Shown here piece after piece: positions 1-5,456 of a stretch of DNA of 9,416 bases. Made by a program: the position numbers and the translations under genes. How positions within the stretch are numbered: position 1 is the first letter of the stretch; each line of letters begins with the position of its first letter. The notes below the pieces were generated by a model. The model was not told where the DNA came from. It did not search any database and saw nothing but the letters and a program-made list of their open reading frames with translations. The DNA is from Rhodoferax sp. (GTDB lineage: Bacteria; Pseudomonadota; Gammaproteobacteria; Burkholderiales; Burkholderiaceae_C): NCBI GenBank assembly GCA_028711355.1, contig JAQTSL010000129.1:1-9416 (forward strand). The letters run 5' to 3'.

Positions 1-464
1 AGGTTCGCAAAGACGTGCGCATCTTTAGTTCGACCATGATCGACGACATTGCCGGTGGCAAGGCCTGCGTGGCCATTGGCTGGTCAGGTGACATCAACAT
101 TGCTGCCGGTCGCGCCAAAGAGAACAAGTCCAAGGACGAGATCGAAGCACTGTTGCCCAGCACCGGCGCGTTGATTTTCTTTGACACCATGGCCATCACC
201 AAAGATGCCAAGCACCCCAACAATGCGATGGCTTTCATTGACTACTACCTGCGTGCCGAAAGTGCGGCCAAGATGACCAACGAGATGAACTACCCGACTG
301 CCAACAAGGCCGCCATTGCGCAGATCAAACCCGAGATTTCGGGCAACAAGACGATCTTTGTCGATGCCGATTATTTCGCCAAGATGATTCCGCCGTCGAG
401 CTTTACCAACGAAGCCCGCGAAGCCATGGCCACGGCTTACAACAGCTTCAAAAAGGGCAAATAA
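1..464 (+). CDS. potF: Polyamine (putrescine) ABC transporter, periplasmic substrate-binding protein, C-terminal part
   Basis: Partial: the reading frame is open from base 3 at the window edge and ends in TAA at 462-464, giving about 153 C-terminal residues of a protein whose family is usually near 370. The role is periplasmic capture of putrescine or a related polyamine for the PotGHI importer encoded next. The visible part matches the C-terminal lobe of PotF/PotD-type proteins. It has IGWSGD followed about 37 residues later by FFDTMA; their aspartates correspond to E. coli PotF Asp247 and Asp278, which contact the ligand amines. It also has an NxANKAA-type segment (PTANKAAI), typical of the family. 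The signal peptide lies upstream of the window. The order binding protein, ATPase, permease, permease is that of potFGHI. Substrate preference (putrescine versus spermidine) cannot be told from this fragment. Confidence 0.9.
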   Translation, partial: VRKDVRIFSSTMIDDIAGGKACVAIGWSGDINIAAGRAKENKSKDEIEALLPSTGALIFFDTMAITKDAKHPNNAMAFIDYYLRAESAAKMTNEMNYPTANKAAIAQIKPEISGNKTIFVDADYFAKMIPPSSFTNEAREAMATAYNSFKKGK

Positions 465-488
465 GCGCTTGCTGAGTTAGAACCAACG

Positions 489-523
489 GGCTGTTTGTAC
501 GCACTGTATGAACAGCCTTTTTT
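489..523 (+). terminator. Intrinsic terminator between potF and potG
   Basis: A 12-bp stem pairs 489-500 with 506-517. Seven pairs at the base (ggctgtt/aacagcc) are perfect, and two G-T wobbles lie above them. The loop is 5 bases, and TTTTTT follows at 518-523. It starts 25 bases after the potF stop and ends 33 bases before the potG start. Placed inside an apparent operon, it probably ends most transcripts after the binding-protein gene, so that binding protein is made in excess over the membrane components. That function is inference. Confidence 0.85.
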
Positions 524-556
524 ATTGCACCAAGTGCGCCCACCCGAGGTCTGAGC

Positions 557-1657
557 ATGGCTGAACCAACTCCAAAAGACAACTATCTGGTCACTGAAAA
601 GCTGGTCAAGCGTTTTGACGAGGCGGTGGCGGTCGATGAGGTGAACCTGTCGATCAAACAGGGCGAAATTTTTGCCTTGCTGGGCAGTTCAGGCTGTGGT
701 AAATCCACACTGTTGCGCATGCTGGCCGGGTTTGAAAAGCCGACCTCAGGGCGCATTTTGCTCAGTGGCCAGGACGTTGCACCGCTGGCCCCGTACGTGC
801 GGCCGTTCAATATGATGTTTCAGAGTTATGCGCTGTTTCCTCACCTGGACCTGTGGGAAAACATCGCCTTTGGTCTGAAGCGTGAAGGTTTGCCCAAGGC
901 CGAGGTGCAGCAGCGCGTCGGCGAAATGCTCGACCTGGTGCAACTGGGTGCCTACGCCAAGCGCAAGCCGCACCAGCTCTCAGGCGGGCAGCAACAGCGC
1001 GTGGCGCTGGCACGCAGCCTGGCCAAAAAGCCCAAAGTGCTGTTGCTGGATGAACCACTGGGCGCGCTGGACAAAAAGCTGCGCGAGCAAACCCAGTTTG
1101 AGCTGGTCAACATCATCGAAAAGGTGGGTGTGACCTGTGTCATGGTGACGCACGACCAGGAAGAAGCCATGACCATGGCCAGCCGCATTGCGGTGATGAG
1201 CAAAGGGCGGGTGCTGCAAGTGGGCTCGCCCGAAGAAGTTTATGAGCACCCAACCAACCGTTTTGTCGCTGACTTTATTGGCAACGTGAACCTGTTTGAC
1301 GGCAAGATCAGTGTCGATGAGGTTGACCACTGCGCGGTGCAAACGGCCATTGGCCAGGTGCAGGTGGGGCACGGCGTGAGCGGTGCGCTGCATATGCCCG
1401 CGACAATTGCGGTGCGGCCGGAAAAAATTGAAATCGACAAAGTCCGCCCTGCTGTACCCCAAAACCTGTTTACCGGCCGCGTTAAGGAGATCGCTTACTT
1501 TGGCTCGTACAACACCTACATTGTCAAAGCCAGCGACGGCAGCCGAGTCAAGATCACCGAGGCCAACACCTCGCGCCACGAGCTTTGCGACATCACCTGG
1601 GAAGACGAGGTCTATTTCTGGTGGGATGACCGCGCTGGTGTTGTGTTGCGCGACTGA
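557..1657 (+). CDS. potG: Polyamine ABC transporter ATP-binding protein PotG
   Basis: Cytoplasmic ATPase of 366 residues (E. coli PotG is 377) that powers polyamine import through PotH/PotI. The motifs occur in order: Walker A GSSGCGKST (43-51), Q-loop FQSYALFPH (Gln89), signature LSGGQ (141-145), Walker B VLLLDEP (161-167), D-loop GALD (169-172) and the switch histidine in VTHDQEEA (His199). The stretch after about residue 235 is the TOBE-type regulatory domain, with the conserved IAVRPEKIEI segment. NMMFQSYALFPH, AKRKPHQLSGGQ and GVTCVMVTHDQEEAMTM resemble PotG more closely than PotA. The ATG at 557 has CGAGG 7 bases upstream. The gene lies 33 bases after an intrinsic terminator and 20 bases before potH. 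No key residue is missing. Confidence 0.95.
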   Translation: MAEPTPKDNYLVTEKLVKRFDEAVAVDEVNLSIKQGEIFALLGSSGCGKSTLLRMLAGFEKPTSGRILLSGQDVAPLAPYVRPFNMMFQSYALFPHLDLWENIAFGLKREGLPKAEVQQRVGEMLDLVQLGAYAKRKPHQLSGGQQQRVALARSLAKKPKVLLLDEPLGALDKKLREQTQFELVNIIEKVGVTCVMVTHDQEEAMTMASRIAVMSKGRVLQVGSPEEVYEHPTNRFVADFIGNVNLFDGKISVDEVDHCAVQTAIGQVQVGHGVSGALHMPATIAVRPEKIEIDKVRPAVPQNLFTGRVKEIAYFGSYNTYIVKASDGSRVKITEANTSRHELCDITWEDEVYFWWDDRAGVVLRD

Positions 1658-1677
1658 GCCCACATCAGGAATTCATC

Positions 1678-2577
1678 ATGGCACTTTCTTTGCGGGTTCC
1701 CGGCAAACGTTTTGTCATCGGCGTGCCCTACACCTGGCTGGTGGTGTTTTTTCTGTTGCCGTTTTTGATTTTGCTGTACATCAGCTTTGTCGATATGGGC
1801 AACGACATTTCGCCGTTCAAGCCGATCTGGGACTCTGAGACCGGTTTGCTCCACCTCAAGTATGAAAATTACTACACCATCTTCCAAGCCGGTGATGGCA
1901 GTTTGTTCCAGACGCTTTACATCGAAGCCTATGTGCGCTCGATTTGGTACGCGCTGTGTACTGCCGTGCTGTGTTTGTTGATTGGCTACCCGTTTGCGTA
2001 CTTTATTGCACGCTCCAGGCCCAGTGTGCGTCCGGCTTTGCTGATGATGGTGATGCTGCCGTTTTGGACGTCGTTTTTGCTGCGTGTCTATGCCTGGAAA
2101 GGCATTCTGGCGGATCAGGGTGTGGTCAACCAATTGCTGATGGCGCTGGGTTTGACGGTCGAGCCGGTTCAGATGCTCTACACCAATGTATCGATGCTGG
2201 TCGGCATGACGTATGTGTATTTGCCGTTCATGGTGCTGCCGCTGTACGCCAATTTGGTCAAGATGGACTTCAGGTTGCTTGAGGCCGCTTATGACCTGGG
2301 CGCCTCGCCGTTCAAGGCTTTTTGGCTGGTGACGGTGCCGCTGTCCAAGGCCGGCATCGTTGCTGGCTTCATGCTGGTGTTCATTCCGGCGGTGGGCGAA
2401 TTTGTGATTCCTTCCCTGCTCGGTGGCCCCGAGAACATCATGATTGGCCGGGTCGTGTGGGACGAAATGTTCACCAGCAACAACTGGCCCCGTGCCTCTG
2501 CGTTGGCGGTGGTGATGATCGGGCTGATCGTGGTGCCGTTGGCTATCTATTACCATTTCACCGGAGAAGAACGGTGA
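1678..2577 (+). CDS. potH: Polyamine ABC transporter permease PotH
   Basis: Inner-membrane permease of 299 residues, one half of the channel that PotG drives. About six hydrophobic segments can be seen, near residues 15-38, 89-111, 119-138, 170-192, 224-247 and 273-294. The cytoplasmic EAA loop that docks on the ATPase is at 202-221 (EAAYDLGAS...VTVPLS), followed by PAVGEFVIPSLLGGP, which is characteristic of PotB/PotH permeases. The ATG at 1678 is 20 bases after the potG stop, with AGGA 7 bases upstream, so the two genes are surely co-transcribed. The stop codon is followed almost at once by a hairpin-forming repeat that separates it from potI. Confidence 0.94.
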   Translation: MALSLRVPGKRFVIGVPYTWLVVFFLLPFLILLYISFVDMGNDISPFKPIWDSETGLLHLKYENYYTIFQAGDGSLFQTLYIEAYVRSIWYALCTAVLCLLIGYPFAYFIARSRPSVRPALLMMVMLPFWTSFLLRVYAWKGILADQGVVNQLLMALGLTVEPVQMLYTNVSMLVGMTYVYLPFMVLPLYANLVKMDFRLLEAAYDLGASPFKAFWLVTVPLSKAGIVAGFMLVFIPAVGEFVIPSLLGGPENIMIGRVVWDEMFTSNNWPRASALAVVMIGLIVVPLAIYYHFTGEER

Positions 2578-2662
2578 CCCCCCTGAGCCGCTTCGCGTCT
2601 TCCCCCCGATGGGGGCAATGTCTGCGGCCTGGCAAAGCCAGTTCCGCGACATTCACGCTGGG
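2578..2662. repeat. Hairpin-forming dispersed intergenic repeat between potH and potI
   Basis: The 136-base potH-potI spacer begins with CCCCCCTGAGCC right after the potH stop. It contains a ccccc-GAT-ggggg mini-hairpin (2603-2615) and then a long hairpin (2617-2653). In the long hairpin aatgtc pairs with gacatt, gcgg with ccgc and ctggc with gccag, around an AAA loop. That is 15 paired bases interrupted by a one-base bulge and a small internal loop. The wording (CCCCCTGAGC, then a C-run/G-run, then CCTGGCAAAGCCAG) resembles a repeat I remember downstream of stop codons in many Comamonadaceae genomes; this was not checked. No T-run follows, so it is not a classical terminator. The borders are approximate. 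Confidence 0.65.
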
Positions 2663-2713
2663 CGTTATGGGTGCGCGGATGTTTTTTGCCTTGGCTAAAT
2701 TGAAGGGCTGCAA

Positions 2714-3574
2714 ATGAATCAGTTTCTTGGAAGATATGTTGGCAAGGCCTGGTTGAGCCTGACCTATTTGTTTCTTTATCTGCCGCTGATTTTCATGGTG
2801 CTGTTTTCGTTTAACAGTACCCGCCAGGATGCCGAGTTCACCGGGTTTTCTTTGCGCTGGTACGAGGCACTGACGCACGACACCAAAATTGTGGATGGCT
2901 TTTGGCTGTCGATCAAGGTGGCTCTTGCTGCGGGTATGGCCTCTGCCGTGATGGCCACCTTTGCCGCGTTTGTGCTGGTGCGCTACCGGCGCTTTCCCGG
3001 GCGCACGCTGTTTTCCGGCATGGTCAACGCGCCGCTGGTGATGCCCGAGGTGGTTATTGGACTGTCCTTGTTGCTGCTGATGGTGGGCATTCAGAACGCC
3101 TTTGGCTGGCCGCAGCGCGGCATGTTGACGATTGTGCTCGGGCACACGCTACTGGGCATGGCTTACGGCATGGTGGTGGTGCAGTCGCGCCTGCTGGAGA
3201 TGGATCGTTCCATTGAAGAGGCTGCCATGGACTTGGGCGCGCGGCCGTTGCAGGTGTTCTTTTTGGTGACGCTGCCCAACATTGTGCAGGCGGTGGCGGC
3301 GGCATTTTTGCTGGCGTTTACCTTGTCGTTTGACGATGTGGTGATTGCTGAATTTTTGTCCGGGCCAGGGGTCAACACCTTGCCACAAGTTATATTTGGC
3401 TACGCCCGCCGGGGCATCAATCCGACCATTTATGCTGCTGCCACTTTGCTGATTGTTTCGGTGACGACGGTGGTGATTGGTTACAGCATCTGGGTGGCGC
3501 GCCAGACCCGCCAGCGTGAGCGGGAGATGGTGGCGGCGGTGCGCGCCGAGACTGCGGCGCTACAGGCTGGTTAA
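2714..3574 (+). CDS. potI: Polyamine ABC transporter permease PotI
   Basis: Second inner-membrane permease of the importer, 286 residues (E. coli PotI is 281), expected to form the channel with PotH. Hydrophobic segments lie near residues 13-33, 65-88, 103-126, 137-157, 190-213 and 241-262. The EAA loop is at 169-188 (EEAAMDLGARPLQVFFLVTLP), followed by TLSFDDVVIAEFLSGPG, a hallmark of PotC/PotI. The ATG at 2714 has GAAGGG 6 bases upstream, and an in-frame TAA at 2696-2698 rules out an upstream start. The C-terminus after residue 263 is a charged cytoplasmic tail rich in Arg, Glu and Ala. The gene sits 136 bases from potH because of the intervening repeat, where permease genes in such operons usually abut or overlap. 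Confidence 0.94.
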   Translation: MNQFLGRYVGKAWLSLTYLFLYLPLIFMVLFSFNSTRQDAEFTGFSLRWYEALTHDTKIVDGFWLSIKVALAAGMASAVMATFAAFVLVRYRRFPGRTLFSGMVNAPLVMPEVVIGLSLLLLMVGIQNAFGWPQRGMLTIVLGHTLLGMAYGMVVVQSRLLEMDRSIEEAAMDLGARPLQVFFLVTLPNIVQAVAAAFLLAFTLSFDDVVIAEFLSGPGVNTLPQVIFGYARRGINPTIYAAATLLIVSVTTVVIGYSIWVARQTRQREREMVAAVRAETAALQAG

Positions 3575-3666
3575 TTCTGCGGGAAAGACCTTCAGCGCTG
3601 TCGCTCATTGATCAACGTGCAATACCTGTATGGTGTTCGGTAACAACATTGACGGCGTAGCTGGTA

Positions 3667-3722
3667 GCTGAAGTGGGGTCAGATCCGGCCGCGCGGCGGA
3701 ACGGCTCTGACCCCACTTCAGC
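3667..3722. repeat. Perfect 17-bp inverted repeat with GGGGTCAGA core (MITE/REP-like)
   Basis: The arms at 3667-3683 (gctgaagtggggtcaga) and 3706-3722 are exact reverse complements, separated by a 22-base GC-rich loop. No T-run follows. Palindromes carrying TGGGGTCAGA are known to me as abundant dispersed repeats in many Proteobacteria, in some cases next to REP-associated (Y1/RAYT-type) transposases. Here there is no transposase, so it would be a non-autonomous copy mobilised in trans. The inverted repeat is seen directly; the family assignment is from memory. Confidence 0.75.
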
Positions 3723-3805
3723 GGGTTGTACAAAATATGTTGTATTTCATGCTTCGGGGTGGTTTTGCGGCCATGGAGGCTAACGTGAAACAACACCGGT
3801 GTTCC

Positions 3806-3834
3806 GTGGGAGCGGCGCCCCCGCCGCGAATGCG
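3806..3834. repeat. REP-like hairpin, Pseudomonas-style GTGGGAGCGG type
   Basis: GTGGGA is followed by a stem gcggcg (3812-3817), a CCCC loop and cgccgc (3822-3827), and then GAATGCG. This layout, GTGGGAGCGG with a short loop and CCGCGAA, matches the REP elements described in Pseudomonas (GTGGGAGCGGG...CCCGCGAA). In those, a GGAG/GTAG tetranucleotide just 5' of the hairpin is recognised by RAYT transposases. It is a single copy here, not an inverted pair. Confidence 0.6.
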
Positions 3835-3848
3835 TGTTGTATGTATGG

Positions 3849-3875
3849 GGCGCAAGCAGCTATTATTTTTGAAAG
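3849..3875 (-). repeat. Partial dispersed repeat (copy 1, reverse orientation)
   Basis: Read on the minus strand this is TTTCAAAAATAATAGCTGC then TTGCGCC. It shares the TCAAAA...ATAGCTGC...CGC layout with 5396-5450 (plus strand) and 8851-8898 (minus strand). It ends 8 bases before the aldehyde dehydrogenase ATG, and its plus-strand reading supplies the TATTAT and GAAAG that could serve as -10 box and ribosome binding site. I remember such elements as common between genes in Comamonadaceae; this is not verified. Confidence 0.5.
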
Positions 3876-3882
3876 TTTAAAC

Positions 3883-5352
3883 ATGACACAAGTGGTTTAT
3901 GACGGACGGGCCTGGATCAACGGCGAGCGCTGTGGCGCCCGCAGCGGGCAGGTTTTTGACTGCATTTCGCCGGTCGATGGCCGGGTGCTGGCGCAGGTCG
4001 CGCGCTGCGATCAGGCTGACATTGATGCTGCCGTGGCCGCAGGGCGGGCGGCGTTTGACGACAAGCGCTGGTGCGGGCTGGCGCCAGCAGCGCGCAAGCG
4101 CATTCTGATCAAGTTTGCCGACCAACTGCTGGCCCACGCTGATGAGTTGGCGCTGATGGAAACGCTGGACATGGGCAAGCCGATTCAGTACGCGCGCAGT
4201 GTCGATGTCAACAGCGCGTCCAACTGCATTCGCTGGTACGGTGAAGCGGTGGACAAGATTTATGACGAAATTGCGCCGACTGCGAGCACTGCTTTGGCGA
4301 TGATCACCCGTGAGCCGATGGGCGTGGTGGGCGTGATCGTGCCCTGGAATTACCCGATGATCATGGCTGCCTGGAAGATCGCCCCGGCGTTGGCGGCTGG
4401 CAATTCGGTGGTGCTCAAGCCCAGCGAAAAGTCGCCTTTGACGGCGTTGCGGTTGGCGGAGCTGGCACTCGATGCAGGTATTCCACCCGGCGTGTTCAAC
4501 GTGGTTCCGGGCTTTGGCCCGGAAGCCGGCTCGCCGCTGGCGCTGCACATGGATGTCGATTGCATTGCCTTCACCGGCAGCACGCGTGTGGGCAAGCAGA
4601 TTCATGTGATGGCCGGGCAAAGCAACTTGAAGCGTGCCTGGACCGAGCTGGGCGGCAAGTCGCCCAACATTGTTTTTGCCGATTGCCCCGACCTGGACCG
4701 CGCTGTGGCCGCATCGGTGGGCAGCATCTTTTTTAATCAGGGCGAAAGTTGCAACGCGCCGTCGCGCCTGTATGTGCAGGCCAGCATCTACGACCAGTTT
4801 TTGGAGGGTGCGGTTGCGCTGGCCCCGCAATATTTGCCGGGCAATCCACTGGACAAGGCGACGGTGATGGGAGCCATCGTTGACAAGGTGCAAATGGACA
4901 ACGTGCTGCGCTATGTGGCCTCTGGCCGGGCCGAAGGTGCGGCGCTGCTGTTTGGTGGCGAGCAGGCGCTGACGCAGTCGGGTGGTTTTTATGTGCAGCC
5001 CACGATCTTTGCCGGGGTCAAACCCACCATGACCATCTGCCGCGAGGAGATCTTTGGCCCGGTGCTGTCGGTGCTGCCGTTTACCGACGCGGCAGATGCC
5101 GTGCGTCAGGCCAATGCCAGTGTCTATGGCTTGCAGGCGGCGGTGTGGACGCGTGACATCAACCAGGCGCATGGCGTGGCGCGCGCGCTGCGGGCGGGTA
5201 CCGTACATGTGAACCAGTACGACGAAGACGACATCACGGTGCCGTTTGGCGGCTACAAGCAAAGCGGGGTAGGGCGTGACAAATCGCTGCACGCGTTTGA
5301 CAAATACACCGAGACCAAGACCACCTGGATTCGCATCGACTCCCCGGTGTAA
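3883..5352 (+). CDS. puuC: Aldehyde dehydrogenase, PuuC-like (gamma-glutamyl-gamma-aminobutyraldehyde dehydrogenase type)
   Basis: NAD(P)+-dependent oxidation of an aldehyde to the acid in the cytoplasm. From the ATG at 3883 it has 489 residues, the normal length for this superfamily (E. coli PuuC 495). Visible motifs are the oxyanion asparagine in PWNYP (Asn156), the cofactor-binding lysine in LKPSE (Lys179), the Rossmann FTGSTRVG (230-237), the general base in ELGGKSPN (Glu255), the catalytic cysteine in FFNQGESCNAPSR (Cys290), EEIFGPV (388-394) and the C-terminal PFGGYKQSGVGRDKSLHAFDKYTETKT. That ending, plus NCIRWYGEAVDKIY and PGNPLDKATVMG, resembles E. coli PuuC. An in-frame GTG at 3799 would add 28 residues across a REP-like repeat and is unlikely. 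Adjacent polyamine-uptake and glutamine synthetase-like genes support a role in putrescine catabolism. A broader aminoaldehyde substrate range remains possible. Confidence 0.85.
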   Translation: MTQVVYDGRAWINGERCGARSGQVFDCISPVDGRVLAQVARCDQADIDAAVAAGRAAFDDKRWCGLAPAARKRILIKFADQLLAHADELALMETLDMGKPIQYARSVDVNSASNCIRWYGEAVDKIYDEIAPTASTALAMITREPMGVVGVIVPWNYPMIMAAWKIAPALAAGNSVVLKPSEKSPLTALRLAELALDAGIPPGVFNVVPGFGPEAGSPLALHMDVDCIAFTGSTRVGKQIHVMAGQSNLKRAWTELGGKSPNIVFADCPDLDRAVAASVGSIFFNQGESCNAPSRLYVQASIYDQFLEGAVALAPQYLPGNPLDKATVMGAIVDKVQMDNVLRYVASGRAEGAALLFGGEQALTQSGGFYVQPTIFAGVKPTMTICREEIFGPVLSVLPFTDAADAVRQANASVYGLQAAVWTRDINQAHGVARALRAGTVHVNQYDEDDITVPFGGYKQSGVGRDKSLHAFDKYTETKTTWIRIDSPV

Positions 5353-5395
5353 GCGACGTTGGGACCCGTTGCGGCGGGTCGAGCGCGGCATCTTT

Positions 5396-5450
5396 ATCAA
5401 AATTATTTTCATAGCTGCCAACGCTTATCGTATAAGGGCTGGAGCCTAAA
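5396..5450 (+). repeat. Dispersed repeat (copy 2, most complete) reaching the synthetase start
   Basis: It runs ATCAAAATTATTTTCATAGC, then TGCCAACG, then a small hairpin cttat-CGT-ataag (5424-5436) and GGGCTGGAGCC. It has the AT-rich flank, ATAGCTGC core and GCTT...AAG hairpin that I recall from a common Comamonadaceae intergenic element. The GGAG at 5441-5444 inside it is the only ribosome-binding-like sequence ahead of the next gene, 12 bases from its ATG. The rest of the 104-base gap (5353-5395) holds a gacccg/cgggtc hairpin (5363-5380) without a T-run. Confidence 0.55.
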
Positions 5451-5456
5451 ACTATC

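Larger units (their letters stand above)
3575..3882. other. Repeat-rich spacer between potI and the aldehyde dehydrogenase gene
   Basis: This 308-base stretch holds no convincing gene. From left to right it contains: about 90 bases without visible structure; the GGGGTCAGA palindrome (3667-3722); a short inverted repeat tacaa/ttgta (3729-3744); a perfect 12-bp palindrome aacaccggtgtt (3792-3803); a REP-like hairpin (3806-3834); and a partial dispersed repeat (3849-3875) that abuts the gene's start region. There is no obvious intrinsic terminator for potI. A weak promoter-like pair TTGTAT (3837-3842) and TATTAT (3861-3866), spaced 18 bases, precedes the ATG at 3883; it is only suggestive. Confidence 0.6.

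Noticed and set aside
1612..2652. Minus-strand open frame of about 346 codons across potH
   Set aside because: Same reason: a His/Gln/Arg-rich mirror of a clear permease gene, with no family resemblance.
3667..3722. The palindrome as a terminator for the pot operon
   Set aside because: The stem is strong but no T-run follows on either side, and the exact arms fit a repeat element better.
3799..3882. Upstream in-frame GTG start adding 28 residues to the aldehyde dehydrogenase
   Set aside because: The extension translates a REP-like hairpin and part of a dispersed repeat and is absent from the family. The ATG at 3883 gives the normal length of 489.
3877..5421. Long open frame on the minus strand (about 514 codons) opposite the aldehyde dehydrogenase gene
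   Set aside because: The plus strand encodes a complete dehydrogenase with all catalytic motifs. The antisense translation is His/Arg-rich and low in recognisable motifs, as expected from a mirror frame in GC-rich DNA.
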